Shown piece after piece: positions 8,826 through 18,735 of a DNA stretch of 64,000 nt. A program made the translations under genes and the position numbers. Every line of letters starts with the position of its first letter. Positions within the stretch are counted from its first letter, which is position 1. The notes under the pieces are model-generated. The model did not search any database. It was not told the DNA's origin and saw only the letters and a program-made list of their open reading frames with translations. The DNA is from Leptospira fletcheri (GTDB lineage Bacteria > Spirochaetota > Leptospiria > Leptospirales > Leptospiraceae): NCBI RefSeq assembly GCF_004769195.1, contig NZ_RQET01000004.1:868001-932000 (forward strand), written 5' to 3'.

Positions 8826-10052
8826 TTATAAATTCTCTTCGATCCATCTCCGGATCTTTTTTCCCCAGGATTCCGCTCTGTCCTGGGATTTCTGTTCCAT
8901 CTCGCCTAGACGGGACGCGTATTTGATCAGACCTATCGCCGTGGAAAATTCCGGGGAAGAAACTCTTTCGGCAATTCCGGTCAGTCCTGCCGGGCGAGCC
9001 CGCGTAACGGTTAGGTGAAAAACGTCTTCGGCCAAGAACTCTATCCCTTCTAAAAGACTTCCGCCTCCCGTGAGAATGACCCCTCCCGCGAGGAAGGATT
9101 TTTTGCCGGACTTGACCAGCTCAGCATCCACCATCTCGAAGATTTCGCGCATTCTAGGTTCGATGATGTTCACCAATTCTTCTCGTAGCACGGATCGGGC
9201 GGGTCTACCGCTGATCGGAGGAATTTCCACGGTTTCCGTCGGATCCATTTCCTGAAGAGCGCAATGACCATAACGTTTTTTTAATATTTCTGCGGTTTCG
9301 AGCGTGGTTTTCAGGCCTATGGAAAGGTCCGAAGTCACGTTGGACCCGCCGAAAGGAATAATGGCCGAATAAGCGATTCCCCCGTCCATATAAACGATCA
9401 GATCGCAGATCCCGGCGCCTATATCCAGCACCGCCGTGCCCAAATCCTTTTCTCCCGAGGTTAACACCGCTTCGGAAGAGGCCAGGCTGGACAATACCCG
9501 GGCTTCTTCGACCAAGCCGGCGGCTTCCACACATTTATCCAGGTTATGAAGCGCGGTGATTCCCGCGGTCACGATATGGACTTCGGCTTCGAGGCGGACT
9601 CCGGTCATTCCGATCGGATCTTTAATGGAAGTCTGATCATCCACCGAGAATTCTTTGGAGAGTACGTGTATGATTTCCTGGTCCGCAGGAACCCGGATCG
9701 CCTGCGCTGCTTCTATGACCCGCACCACATCCGGCTCCGCCACCGCTCGATCTCGATTCGTAATCGCCACCACTCCCTTGGAATTGTCCGCCCTCAGGGA
9801 TTTTCCGGTCACGTTTACGACTATAGCAGAGATTTCCTGTCCGCACATCAATTCGGCTTCGCTGACCGCTTCCACAATGGAACGGGTGGTCGCTTCTATA
9901 TTCACGATCGATCCGTTTTTGATTCCGGAGGAAGGGAAGGCGCCGGTACCTACGATTTCGGTTTCGTATTCCGATACAGGTCGGCCTACTACCACTTTCG
10001 TGAGGGAAGTTCCGAGATCCAGGGCGACGATTGTTCTTTCTGAGCCTTCCAT
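8826..10052 (-). CDS. ftsA: Cell division protein FtsA
   Basis: A 408-residue actin-fold ATPase that anchors FtsZ to the membrane and recruits division proteins. The N-terminal [14 protein letters not shown] phosphate-1 loop, the [15 protein letters not shown] phosphate-2 loop and the [15 protein letters not shown] adenosine motif are in order. The C-terminal tail ends [14 protein letters not shown], a good amphipathic membrane-targeting helix. It starts 4 bases after the ftsQ stop and precedes ftsZ, the usual cluster order. Confidence 0.96.
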   Translation of the reverse strand: MEGSERTIVALDLGTSLTKVVVGRPVSEYETEIVGTGAFPSSGIKNGSIVNIEATTRSIVEAVSEAELMCGQEISAIVVNVTGKSLRADNSKGVVAITNRDRAVAEPDVVRVIEAAQAIRVPADQEIIHVLSKEFSVDDQTSIKDPIGMTGVRLEAEVHIVTAGITALHNLDKCVEAAGLVEEARVLSSLASSEAVLTSGEKDLGTAVLDIGAGICDLIVYMDGGIAYSAIIPFGGSNVTSDLSIGLKTTLETAEILKKRYGHCALQEMDPTETVEIPPISGRPARSVLREELVNIIEPRMREIFEMVDAELVKSGKKSFLAGGVILTGGGSLLEGIEFLAEDVFHLTVTRARPAGLTGIAERVSSPEFSTAIGLIKYASRLGEMEQKSQDRAESWGKKIRRWIEENL

Positions 10053-10056
10053 TCGC

Positions 10057-10800
10057 TTAATGATAGACCGCGTCCTCTCCGCGGATGTCCACTAGTTTGG
10101 GTCTGATCTTTTCCTTCTCGAGATACGCGAGAGCCGCATACAATTTACGGACCTGTTCGATTTGGAATAAGGTGCCTACCTGTACTCGGACGGGTATGGG
10201 GGAATCCGTATAAACGAAAATTTCTCCGTCTTCATGTAGGGATATCTCGGATACTCGAGTCCGTAGAGCCGGGTAAGCACGGAACGCATTTTCGACGGAG
10301 GTATACAAATCCCGAAACGCGGCCCCGCTCATGGACCCCGCTTCTCTAGGAAACGTACCAGAGAGGATCGTTAGGCCGGGAGTTCTGACGTCGTCCTTGG
10401 AAAGCACTTTCAACTCGGAATCGATTTCGAATAGGTGACCGTCAGAGTTGACGAGATAAGCCGGTTTTCTTTCCGTAATTTCCACCAGCAATTGGTCTTC
10501 GGACTTTTTTTGGAGCCTGGCTTTTTTGATTCTAGGATGAGACGTTAAGCGTGTTTCCATCAGACCCAAGTCGTAATTTTCGAAAGAAGTTCCAGGTTGG
10601 ATTCCCATGATTTGAACGATTTCTTCCGTTTTTAGCGTTTCGTGTCCGGTTAGAATCAGTTTGTTCAGCTCTTGGGGGAGGGAACCCTTCCGCCAGCCCC
10701 ACCCTAAAAACGCGGCAAGAAAGCCAAGGAAAGCCAGGAGCCACCAACTTATTCTTTTCTGGAGGGATTCTTTCAGAAAGTCAATTAGATTATGTCTCAT
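10057..10800 (-). CDS. ftsQ: Cell division protein FtsQ/DivIB
   Basis: A 247-residue bitopic membrane protein: a short cytoplasmic N-terminus, one membrane segment at about residues 17-35, then a POTRA domain ([18 protein letters not shown] onward) and the FtsQ/DivIB beta domain with ITERKPAYL. It links early and late divisome components in the periplasm. The overall identity is weak, as is usual for FtsQ, but topology, length and position directly before ftsA make the call firm. Its start is 147 bases from the divergent mlaD-like gene. Confidence 0.88.
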   Translation of the reverse strand: MRHNLIDFLKESLQKRISWWLLAFLGFLAAFLGWGWRKGSLPQELNKLILTGHETLKTEEIVQIMGIQPGTSFENYDLGLMETRLTSHPRIKKARLQKKSEDQLLVEITERKPAYLVNSDGHLFEIDSELKVLSKDDVRTPGLTILSGTFPREAGSMSGAAFRDLYTSVENAFRAYPALRTRVSEISLHEDGEIFVYTDSPIPVRVQVGTLFQIEQVRKLYAALAYLEKEKIRPKLVDIRGEDAVYH

Positions 10801-10947
10801 AGTGCTTTCTTCGAACCTTTTTCTTTCCTCTAGATCGTATATCGGGAAGAAAGATCAGATTCCTGCCGATTTTCACCGATTCGAAGCGGGTTTTAGTTGT
10901 GCGATTCGAAAGACCGATAGAGTCTAGAGAGGAAAAATCCCGAATCG

Positions 10948-11751
10948 ATGAAATTTCCCACACCTTCTCCCGTTCATTTGGGCCTCGCCTTTTTTCTCTC
11001 TTTTTTCCTGCTTCTGTACCAATCCGTTTTAGAGCGCGCGGGAACGAAAGACTTGTACCCTTATACCCTTAAGATTTATTATCCGAAATCCCAAGGAATC
11101 CGGCCGGGGACTTCCGTCAGCGTCTTGGGAGTGGAGAAGGGACTGGTCCGGGACGTTGATGTAGTGCCGATCGAAGACGTACCGGACAGACGTTTCCTGG
11201 ATCCTCTACGAAAGAAGGCGGTCGAGATCACGATTCGTTTAGCGGATCCGATTACTCTGTACGCGAATTACAATATCAGCTTTCGCACGAAAACCGTTCT
11301 CTCCGGAAGGACCATCGATATAGATCCGGGAAGCGCGGAGTTGGATTCGAAAATGGGCTTTTTTAAACCGACCTACAAGGAAGGGGAAGAACGGGCTCCC
11401 GATTTTGCTCCTTCCGCAAAATATTACGACGATTTCTTTGCGGCCTCCACGGGAATCATAAGGGAGAACGAAAAGGACATTCACCTCACTTTCAAAAACC
11501 TTTTCGAAGTCTCGGAAAAACTCAAAGGCAATCGGGGGAGTATTCCTAGAATTTTGAATGAGGACGACATTCACGATAATATCGCCGAAACCATGTTGGA
11601 CATGCGTTTGTTCGGAGACGATGCCAGAAGGTATACGGAAGGTTACCGCAAATTGGAACGTTCCGCTCCGGTTCCTTTTTCGATCAACCTCTACCGGAGG
11701 ACCACCTTGATCGGAAGCATCTCCGACAATCTCTATTTCAACCGTCTCTGA
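10948..11751 (+). CDS. MCE/MlaD-family lipid-transport protein
   Basis: A 267-residue protein with an N-terminal membrane anchor (about residues 10-27) and an MCE domain containing [18 protein letters not shown] (about 50-67) and [14 protein letters not shown] (about 113-126). MCE proteins form periplasmic rings that carry phospholipids between membranes. The usual MlaE permease and MlaF ATPase genes are not beside it in this window. It starts a plus-strand run that continues, 46 bases later, with a glycosyltransferase and flagellar motor genes. Confidence 0.75.
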   Translation: MKFPTPSPVHLGLAFFLSFFLLLYQSVLERAGTKDLYPYTLKIYYPKSQGIRPGTSVSVLGVEKGLVRDVDVVPIEDVPDRRFLDPLRKKAVEITIRLADPITLYANYNISFRTKTVLSGRTIDIDPGSAELDSKMGFFKPTYKEGEERAPDFAPSAKYYDDFFAASTGIIRENEKDIHLTFKNLFEVSEKLKGNRGSIPRILNEDDIHDNIAETMLDMRLFGDDARRYTEGYRKLERSAPVPFSINLYRRTTLIGSISDNLYFNRL

Positions 11752-11797
11752 TCCGAAAAAGCCGGGTAGGACGGCATTTCCTGCCGATGGAAAATCT

Positions 11798-12901
11798 ATG
11801 AAAGTCGCAATAATCCACGATTGGCTCAACGGAATGCGGGGCGGAGAAGTGGTCTTGGATTCCCTTCTGAAAATCTATCCGGAAGCCGATCTGTTTACTC
11901 TATTTTACGAACCTGGAAAGTTAAACGAAAGGATAGAGAACAGAAGGATCATCACTGCGTTTACGGACAGGCTTCCTTTTAAATCCAAATACAGATGGTA
12001 TCTTCCTTTATTTCCGACAGCCATAGAATCTTTGGATCTACGAGGTTACGATCTCGTACTTTCCTCCTCTCATTGCGTGGCCAAAGGAGTGATTTGCGAT
12101 CCGGATGCGATTCATATAAGTTACGTGCATTCTCCTATGCGCTACGTTTGGGATCTGTATTACGATTATTTTCCCGCGAGAAAAGGGCTTAAGTTTTTTC
12201 TCTTTCAGGCTGTTTCCAATTATTTAAGGACTTGGGATGCCGTCTCTGCCGCAAGGGTGGATCGTTTTCTGGCAAACTCCGCTTTTGTCGCGCGACGGAT
12301 CCTGAAATTTTATAGAAGAGAAGCGAAGGTGGTCCCGCCGCCTTGTCTGCCGAAGGGCTTTAAAGTGAAACAGACGCAAAAGGAGGATTTTGATCTGATC
12401 GTATCCGCCTTTGCGCCTTACAAAAGGATCGACTTGGCCATCGAGGCCTATCGTAAAAACGGTAGGACCTTAAAGATCCTCGGAAGCGGGCAGGAATACA
12501 AAAATCTGGCCAAAATCCTGCCTCCAAACGTGGAAATTCTTCCCCATCGCCCTAGAAAGGAAGTTTTGGAATATATGGCCAAAGCTAGGGTCTTCGTGTT
12601 TCCAGGCATGGAAGATTTCGGAATCGCTCCCGTCGAAGCCCAAGGGAACTGCACTCCAGTTGTTGCCTTCGGCAAAGGAGGAGCATTAGAAACCGTGGTT
12701 CCGGAAAAAACGGGGGTGTTTTTCCGAGAACAAACGGTAGAATCTTTGAATTCGGCTCTTTTGACGGCGATATCCTCGGCATGGAAGCCGCGGGATTTTC
12801 AAACCTCCGTGGACCGTTTTACGGAGGAAAAATTCATTATCCAAATCTCCAGGATGGTCGATTCTATGAACAAGAACTCCCGTGCGAGGAAGGGAAATTG
12901 A
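11798..12901 (+). CDS. Glycosyltransferase, GT4 type
   Basis: A 367-residue group-1 glycosyltransferase, probably acting on cell-envelope polysaccharide or lipid carriers. The N-terminal MKVAIIHDWLNGMRGGE has the glycine-rich acceptor loop, and the C-terminal half has the nucleotide-sugar Rossmann domain with FVFPGMEDFGIAPVEAQ, the E-x7-E catalytic region. Donor and acceptor cannot be told. The stop codon overlaps the TTG start of flbD (TTGA at 12898-12901), so it is translationally linked to the motor genes. Confidence 0.88.
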   Translation: MKVAIIHDWLNGMRGGEVVLDSLLKIYPEADLFTLFYEPGKLNERIENRRIITAFTDRLPFKSKYRWYLPLFPTAIESLDLRGYDLVLSSSHCVAKGVICDPDAIHISYVHSPMRYVWDLYYDYFPARKGLKFFLFQAVSNYLRTWDAVSAARVDRFLANSAFVARRILKFYRREAKVVPPPCLPKGFKVKQTQKEDFDLIVSAFAPYKRIDLAIEAYRKNGRTLKILGSGQEYKNLAKILPPNVEILPHRPRKEVLEYMAKARVFVFPGMEDFGIAPVEAQGNCTPVVAFGKGGALETVVPEKTGVFFREQTVESLNSALLTAISSAWKPRDFQTSVDRFTEEKFIIQISRMVDSMNKNSRARKGN

Positions 12902-13122
12902 TAACCCTGCACCGTTTAAAAGGGACGGAATTCGTCCTGAACGCGTCTCATATCGAATGTATCGAAGCCAATCCAGATACTACGATCACGCTTTTCAACG
13001 ATAGGAAATACGTGGTTCAGGAGAGCGTTCCGCAGGTGATCGAAAAGATCATCGAGTTCAAAAAGAGGATATTAGTCTTTCCGGTAGGCTCTTCTCCCGA
13101 CCAATTTAAGAAGGTAGATTAA
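12898..13122 (+). CDS. flbD: FlbD-family flagellar protein
   Basis: A 74-residue protein whose core LITLHRLKGTEFVLNASHIE matches the small FlbD family that precedes motA in spirochaete flagellar operons. I place the start at TTG 12898, preceded by GAGGAAGGG and overlapping the glycosyltransferase stop in a TTGA. A longer open frame upstream lies inside the glycosyltransferase and has no FlbD similarity. The family is usually under 80 residues, which fits. Its exact role is unknown; it probably helps flagellar assembly or regulation. Confidence 0.85.
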   Translation: MITLHRLKGTEFVLNASHIECIEANPDTTITLFNDRKYVVQESVPQVIEKIIEFKKRILVFPVGSSPDQFKKVD

Positions 13123-13128
13123 GCGATC

Positions 13129-13911
13129 ATGGATATAGCATCGATCATAGGCCTCGGTTCCGCATTAGTCGTTGTCGCCTTCGGAATTCTTTCCGCCGGG
13201 TTGAACCCGATAGATATTGTGGACATACCTTCCGTTTTGATCACGTTCGGGGGTGCGACAGCCTGTACGATTATGGCTGTTCCCTGGCAATCGACCTTAG
13301 ATGTGGGAAAAATCACCCGTAAGGCGTTTCGCGAGGAAAAAAGCGACCTAGTAGAATTGATCAAAACGCTCGTATCCTTTTCCGAAAAGGCGAGACGAGA
13401 AGGTCTCCTCGCTTTGGAAGACGATGTGAACGAACTTCCGGAGGAGTTTCTTAGGAAAGGAATCACTCTGGTGGTAGACGGGACAGACCCGGAACTCGTC
13501 CGAAATATTATGGAAACCGAAATGGGAAACATCGCCTCCCGTCACTCGCAAGGAAAGGCCTGGTGGGAAAACTGGGGCGCATTGGCTCCGGCTTTCGGGA
13601 TGATCGGAACCTTGATCGGATTGGTGCAGATGCTTAAGAACCTCGGATCCGGAGATCCGAGCGCGATCGGAACGGGGATGGCGGCTGCCTTGATCACCAC
13701 TCTTTACGGATCGATGGGAGCCAACATGTTCGCGATTCCCATCATGAAAAAATTGATCCGTAAATCGGAAGACGAATTGTTAATTAAACAAATCATGATA
13801 GAAGGAACTCTTTCCATTCAGTCGGGAGACAACCCCAGGATCGTAAAGGACAAACTGGCGAGCTTCCTGCCTCCGTCGGAAAGGGGAGTGTTGAAAGACG
13901 AAGGGGATTGA
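13129..13911 (+). CDS. motA: Flagellar motor stator protein MotA
   Basis: A 260-residue inner-membrane stator subunit conducting ions with MotB. Four membrane segments are visible (two at the N-terminus, two around GALAPAFGMIGTLIGLVQML and AALITTLYGSMGANMFAIPI), separated by a charged cytoplasmic loop that contacts the rotor protein FliG. The conserved prolines of the third and fourth segments (APAFGM, AIPI) are present. It begins 6 bases after flbD and is followed 36 bases later by motB. Confidence 0.95.
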   Translation: MDIASIIGLGSALVVVAFGILSAGLNPIDIVDIPSVLITFGGATACTIMAVPWQSTLDVGKITRKAFREEKSDLVELIKTLVSFSEKARREGLLALEDDVNELPEEFLRKGITLVVDGTDPELVRNIMETEMGNIASRHSQGKAWWENWGALAPAFGMIGTLIGLVQMLKNLGSGDPSAIGTGMAAALITTLYGSMGANMFAIPIMKKLIRKSEDELLIKQIMIEGTLSIQSGDNPRIVKDKLASFLPPSERGVLKDEGD

Positions 13912-13947
13912 TCCTCGCGGTAAACCCCTTCTCAGGTTGGAAATTCT

Positions 13948-14775
13948 ATGGCGCAGCAAAAATGTCCGGAATGCATTCAGAATATCCCCGAATACATGCT
14001 TACCTACGGGGACATGGTGACTCTGCTATTATGCTTTTTCATCATGTTGTATAAGACCGGTAAGACGAACGCGATCGAAATGCAGATCATACTTTCCGCG
14101 TTCAAAACGACGACGGGTTTTTTTGACGGAGGCCAGACCCTTTCCAAGGGCAAGTTGGAAGAGATGGGAATGAATATAGAAAGCCTCCCTTCCATGACTA
14201 CGGGAAAAGCGCTTTCCAAGTCCAAGAAGACCGCGACCGAATTGTTTAAACCGGAAATCGAAGCCGGAAAAGTACGTGTGACGGAAGACGAGAGAGGACT
14301 GGTGATCAGTTTAGTGGGGGCGGATTATTTCGGTCCAGGTTCCGCGATCCTAAACGAACCGATCAAATCCACGTTAAAAAAGGCCAGCGGTCTGATCAAG
14401 GACCTGGAACGCTTTGTGAGAGTGGAAGGACATTGCGACGCGGATGCCGTCGTCCCTGGTGCGAATCCGAACCGTGAGGAAAGGGCCTACCTGAACAATT
14501 GGGATCTGGCGGGAGCCAGGGCCATCAATTCCACGGACTATATGGTCGGAGTCGGCAGATTGGATCCGAGTTGGTTGCAGGCTGTCAGTTTCGGATCCTA
14601 TCGTCCTTTGGCCTTGGAATACGAAGGAACTCCGGAGGCGAAAGCCTTTAATCGAAGGATAGACATCGTAATTTTAACGGAAAAATCCACGAAGCGTGGA
14701 CCGCACGAATCTAATTACGGATTGCCGAAGAGTCGGGTACCGGGCTCCGAAACTTCCACAGAAAGCGGATTTTAA
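13948..14775 (+). CDS. motB: Flagellar motor stator protein MotB
   Basis: A 275-residue partner of MotA. One membrane segment near the N-terminus carries the ion-binding aspartate (Asp22 in YGDMVTLLLCFF), followed by a plug/linker and a C-terminal OmpA-like peptidoglycan-binding domain (VRVEGHCDAD to FNRRIDIVI). A CPEC pair at residues 6-9 precedes the membrane helix. Together with MotA it drives the periplasmic flagella. Confidence 0.95.
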   Translation: MAQQKCPECIQNIPEYMLTYGDMVTLLLCFFIMLYKTGKTNAIEMQIILSAFKTTTGFFDGGQTLSKGKLEEMGMNIESLPSMTTGKALSKSKKTATELFKPEIEAGKVRVTEDERGLVISLVGADYFGPGSAILNEPIKSTLKKASGLIKDLERFVRVEGHCDADAVVPGANPNREERAYLNNWDLAGARAINSTDYMVGVGRLDPSWLQAVSFGSYRPLALEYEGTPEAKAFNRRIDIVILTEKSTKRGPHESNYGLPKSRVPGSETSTESGF

Positions 14776-14798
14776 AAGAGAAAAAGGAGAGGTGACCC

Positions 14799-15323
14799 AT
14801 GGGTGATCCCGAAATAGACGAAGAAGAAGGCGGCGTCCCCGCCGCGGACGCCGGAGCCGGCTCTTCTCCGCTTATAAAATGGCTGATCTACATCGCCGGA
14901 GCTGTGTTCGGTATTATCATTGTCGTACTCGTATCCATGTTCGTGGCAAAACAGGCCGCTACTAGTACGTTCCGCGAAATGAAGAACGTCTCGTTGGTCA
15001 AACCTCCTCCTCCTCTGGTAACGTTTGCCTTTCAGGAGGAATTCCGGATCAACACCGCCGATAAGGGAGAAACCCACTTCGTAAAAATGAAACTGTCGTT
15101 CGGCGTCGCAAAGGATGATACGAAGATCACGAACGAATTGGCGGAACGGATCGCTCAGATGCGGGATTTGGTCAATCTTATCGTAGGAAGGAAGACCAAA
15201 GACGATCTGATAGATGTGGAGGACCAGCTTGATTTGCGGGAAGAAATCAAGGCGCAGATCAACCACATACTCTCGGAGGGTAAGATCCAGGAAGTATATT
15301 TCACGGAATTTATCGTCAACTGA
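14799..15323 (+). CDS. fliL: Flagellar basal-body protein FliL
   Basis: A 174-residue single-pass membrane protein that rings and stabilises the stator. There is an acidic cytoplasmic N-terminus, a membrane helix at about residues 25-48, and a periplasmic domain ending YFTEFIVN, the conserved FliL tail. It has the strongest ribosome site of the cluster (AAGGAGAGGTGA). The stop codon overlaps the kdsB start (TGATG at 15321-15325). Confidence 0.92.
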   Translation: MGDPEIDEEEGGVPAADAGAGSSPLIKWLIYIAGAVFGIIIVVLVSMFVAKQAATSTFREMKNVSLVKPPPPLVTFAFQEEFRINTADKGETHFVKMKLSFGVAKDDTKITNELAERIAQMRDLVNLIVGRKTKDDLIDVEDQLDLREEIKAQINHILSEGKIQEVYFTEFIVN

Positions 15324-16063
15324 TGTCTTCCCCCAAGGTTTTAGGAGTCATACCTGCAAGGTTCGGGAGTTCCAGGTTTCCCGGAAAACCTTTGGCTCTC
15401 ATCGGAGATATTCCGATGATCCTTTGGACATATAAGAATTCCTTAAAGTCGTCTCTTATAGACGAGCTCGTCGTCGCCACCGACGACGAGCGGATCCTCA
15501 TGACCGTTTTGGATAACGGAGGAAACGCGGTCATGACCGCGACCGACCATCCTTCCGGTACGGATCGAATCCGGGAAGTGGCGGGAAGATTCCCGGATTT
15601 CGGAGTCGTCGTCAATATCCAGGGAGACGAGCCGGGAATCGAATCGGGTCTGATCGACGGAGTCGCGAAGCTCAAAATAGAGCGGAAAAATTGGGAAATG
15701 ACGACTGCCGCGGTCCCTTTGGAGGAGTCCGAGATCGGAGATCCGAACCGAGTAAAAGTCGTAATGGATCGATCCGGTCGCGCGCTTTATTTTTCCCGCT
15801 CCAGGATTCCCAGCCAATTTAAGAAGACGGTTCCCGCATATCGCCATCTGGGGATTTATGCATATGATCGGGATTTTTTAACGGGATATCCTGATCTGCC
15901 CGCGAGTCCTTTGGAGGAATCCGAATCTCTGGAACAGTTGAGGGCTATGGAAGCGGGTCATTCCATCGGAGTCTATGTCGCAAAGCAAGCTGCGTTAAGC
16001 GTGGACACTCCTAAGGACCTTGAATCGGTGATCGCCGATTTTCGGGCCAAGGGATGGATTTAG
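15323..16063 (+). CDS. kdsB: 3-deoxy-manno-octulosonate cytidylyltransferase
   Basis: A 246-residue GT-A-fold enzyme that couples Kdo to CMP for lipopolysaccharide core synthesis. The N-terminal IPARFGSSRFPGKPL loop binds CTP, and VNIQGDEPGI carries the metal-binding aspartate; YRHLGIYAYDR is another family signature. Length is normal. It overlaps fliL by one base, so LPS-core synthesis is translationally tied to the motor operon in this genome. Confidence 0.95.
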   Translation: MSSPKVLGVIPARFGSSRFPGKPLALIGDIPMILWTYKNSLKSSLIDELVVATDDERILMTVLDNGGNAVMTATDHPSGTDRIREVAGRFPDFGVVVNIQGDEPGIESGLIDGVAKLKIERKNWEMTTAAVPLEESEIGDPNRVKVVMDRSGRALYFSRSRIPSQFKKTVPAYRHLGIYAYDRDFLTGYPDLPASPLEESESLEQLRAMEAGHSIGVYVAKQAALSVDTPKDLESVIADFRAKGWI

Positions 16064-16125
16064 AATTTAAGAAAAAATGAATGCCTTGTTCGACGGAAGA
16101 TTTTCCGCCGGATTTATCGCGAACG

Positions 16126-16464
16126 TTATCCTAAGGCTTCCTGCAAAGTGTTATGGATCAGTACGAAATCGGTTAATCCGACGATATCCATGACTTTACG
16201 AAAATGATCGTTTAACCCCGCGAATTCGATCTTAGCTGAGGATTCCGAGGCTTTTGTGATCAAGCTGATCAGAGTCGCCAAACCGGCGGAATTGATATAA
16301 GAAGTGCCGTGGAAATTTAGGATCACTCTATTTCTGCGTATTTCGGGAATTGAATGATATTTAGCGAGAATATCTTCATCCGCTTCGGAAGTGATTTCAC
16401 CGGAGATATGCAAAACCGGTACGGACGGCTCTAAGTCCACGGTTATTTTGAATTCGTCAGACAT
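16126..16464 (-). CDS. STAS-domain anti-sigma factor antagonist
   Basis: A 112-residue single STAS domain. The segment GTSYINSAGLATLISL carries the conserved serine (Ser59) that is the phosphorylation site of SpoIIAA/RsbV-type proteins, so it probably takes part in a partner-switching cascade with a kinase and a SpoIIE-type phosphatase elsewhere. No kinase or sigma gene is next to it; it stands alone, tail-to-tail with kdsB. Confidence 0.85.
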   Translation of the reverse strand: MSDEFKITVDLEPSVPVLHISGEITSEADEDILAKYHSIPEIRRNRVILNFHGTSYINSAGLATLISLITKASESSAKIEFAGLNDHFRKVMDIVGLTDFVLIHNTLQEALG

Positions 16465-16559
16465 ACGCCTTATTTATCACAAAGACCTTCTCCACAAGCG
16501 ACAGTCAACCCCGTTTCATCGGCTTTTGGAAGTTCGGGCTGCCATTTTGCCGCCCAGAA

Positions 16560-16769
16560 TCAGGTATAGTGTTCTAACTCCTGAGGAGAGAGTTGATCGA
16601 AAATTTCGCCGCATTTGGTGCATTGAAAGCGGACCTCTTTCGGTTTAGAGGAAATCCCGAAAAGGATGAGGAACCAGGCCGAATTCGAATAAGTTTTGAT
16701 CACTTTCGTCAGGGAGGAATTTCTGTCCGTTCCGCAAGACTGGCAGCGGGGAGTTTGCAATCCGTTCAC
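16560..16769 (-). CDS. Small zinc-ribbon protein
   Basis: A 69-residue protein with two cysteine pairs, CQSC (Cys9, Cys12) and CTKC (Cys50, Cys53), that would form a zinc ribbon around a short hydrophobic stretch (WFLILFGI). The start is GTG at 16769. No family or function recognised. The reading frame fills the gap between the STAS gene and the cytochrome gene, with a transcription terminator just upstream at 16823-16850. Confidence 0.55.
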   Translation of the reverse strand: MNGLQTPRCQSCGTDRNSSLTKVIKTYSNSAWFLILFGISSKPKEVRFQCTKCGEIFDQLSPQELEHYT

Positions 16770-16822
16770 CGTTCCAGAATCGATCAGGGGGGGAAAAGTT
16801 CCAGAAGAAAAGCCCTCCGGAG

Positions 16823-16850
16823 AAAAGAAAAGGGCGGGATTGCCCCGCCC
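16823..16850 (-). terminator. Rho-independent terminator after the cytochrome gene
   Basis: GGGCGGG (16832-16838) pairs with CCCGCCC (16844-16850) around a 5-base loop. Read on the minus strand, the hairpin is followed by a T-rich tract (16823-16831). It lies 9 bases after the cytochrome c stop codon at 16860. Confidence 0.8.
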
Positions 16851-16859
16851 GTCTCCCGA

Positions 16860-17276
16860 TCAGTTTTGAGAGAGGTAGATTACGTATTTTGCGACTAATT
16901 TGAGTTTTTCGTCGCCGAGATATTTGAACGCAACCATAGTACCGCCGGGGATTCCGTTATTTAACGTTTTTAGAATGCCTGCTTCGGTAGAACCGTTTTT
17001 CCACTCTTTGCTTGGAGCTTTATAATTGCGAGGTTTCGGATTCAGGTTTGCCGCAGCAAGGCCGTCTCCAGCTCCCTTTTCTCCATGACAGGATGCGCAA
17101 TTCGCGACAAAGATTTCCTTTCCTTGTTCCAATTCCGGGGTTAAAGCCGGAGCAGCGCTTGCGGTAGTCGGAGCGGCTGCTTCTTTTTTGGATTCATTCT
17201 TATCACCACAGTTCAAAACCAAAGCCAAGGCAAAGATGGAGGCCGAGGCGGAAATTACTAGAGCCCTTTTTTTCAT
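16860..17276 (-). CDS. Lipoprotein c-type cytochrome
   Basis: A 138-residue monohaem cytochrome. The signal sequence ends in the lipobox LVLNC (Cys23), then an Ala/Pro/Thr-rich linker leads to the haem site CASCH (60-64) and a probable axial methionine in GGTMVAFKYL. It should sit on the periplasmic face of a membrane as an electron shuttle. It has a clear AGGAGAGATCC ribosome site and its own terminator. The upstream DUF35/FabG genes are probably unrelated in function. Confidence 0.88.
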   Translation of the reverse strand: MKKRALVISASASIFALALVLNCGDKNESKKEAAAPTTASAAPALTPELEQGKEIFVANCASCHGEKGAGDGLAAANLNPKPRNYKAPSKEWKNGSTEAGILKTLNNGIPGGTMVAFKYLGDEKLKLVAKYVIYLSQN

Positions 17277-17290
17277 GGATCTCTCCTTTT

Positions 17291-17704
17291 TCAGGATTCC
17301 ATCTTTCCTCGTTCTGATTCGGAAGCAAAGGAATTTTTTGTCACAGAAACGTCCGGCTTAAAGATGGGCCCTGTTTTTTCCTCTAACCTGTCGAATTGCA
17401 CGGGTAAATCGATACGTACGGATTCTGTTATCGGTCTGCCTTCGAATTCCCCCTCTAGGATCCCTAAAGCTTTGGCTCCTTCCTGTAGATCTACGACCAC
17501 AAGAACGTAAGGCGCTTTGGATGCAAGATGACCGAAGCCGACTTGCACCACCGTGTAGGTATCAATTTTCCCTTTTCCGCTAAAAATCGATTCTTTCCAG
17601 GTGTCGGATCCGCAAAGGATACAAGTTGAGACGGATTCTGCGGTTTCAAATCCGCAGGATCCGCATTTTTTCCCTGTAAGAACGTTCGACTTTGAGGTTT
17701 TCAT
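17291..17704 (-). CDS. Zinc-ribbon OB-fold (DUF35) protein
   Basis: A 137-residue protein with an N-terminal four-cysteine rubredoxin-like zinc ribbon (Cys14, Cys17, Cys28, Cys31) and an OB-fold domain. Proteins of this DUF35 type usually accompany thiolase-like enzymes or acyl-CoA-binding partners. Here it lies directly downstream of a FabG-type reductase (16-base gap), which supports a role in acyl-CoA or polyketide-like metabolism, but no thiolase is in view. Confidence 0.75.
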   Translation of the reverse strand: MKTSKSNVLTGKKCGSCGFETAESVSTCILCGSDTWKESIFSGKGKIDTYTVVQVGFGHLASKAPYVLVVVDLQEGAKALGILEGEFEGRPITESVRIDLPVQFDRLEEKTGPIFKPDVSVTKNSFASESERGKMES

Positions 17705-17720
17705 CGACTGCCGATTCGGA

Positions 17721-18488
<768 letters not shown>

Positions 18489-18560
18489 CGGAATCCTCTT
18501 GATAACTTAGAATTATTTCCGCCTTCGGAAACGTTTCATTTAGATTGTTTTTACGAAAGT

Positions 18561-18574
18561 AGAACGATTGTTCT
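18561..18574. promoter_or_regulatory. Palindrome AGAAC-N4-GTTCT in a divergent promoter
   Basis: AGAACGATTGTTCT is a perfect 5-4-5 inverted repeat in the 247-base gap between the FabG-type gene (minus) and the esterase gene (plus). It directly abuts a second palindrome (18575-18594). It is probably an operator; the regulator is unknown. Confidence 0.4.
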
Positions 18575-18594
18575 GGTTTAACTTCGCTTAAACC
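18575..18594. promoter_or_regulatory. Palindrome GGTTTAA-N6-TTAAACC
   Basis: A perfect 7-6-7 inverted repeat touching the preceding palindrome without a gap. AT-rich arms and no following T-run argue for an operator rather than a terminator. Confidence 0.45.
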
Positions 18595-18735
18595 TATTCT
18601 CTCGACAAGGAAAATTCAATCGCATATTCCGAGGAGAAAACGGTGTTCGGTCGTATTGAACATTCGTTCTTCTTTCCTGTCGATCTTACTATATTATACT
18701 ATTGCTAATTTATCGCCCTCTTCTAAAAAGGAATC

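Noticed and set aside
12781..12897. Longer N-terminus for FlbD
   Set aside because: It lies within the glycosyltransferase gene in another frame and shows no FlbD similarity; TTG 12898 with its ribosome site fits the family length.
18561..18574. LexA-like SOS box (GAAC-N4-GTTC)
   Set aside because: That pattern belongs to Firmicutes-type LexA; as I recall, Leptospira LexA uses a different motif, and the flanking genes are not DNA-repair genes.
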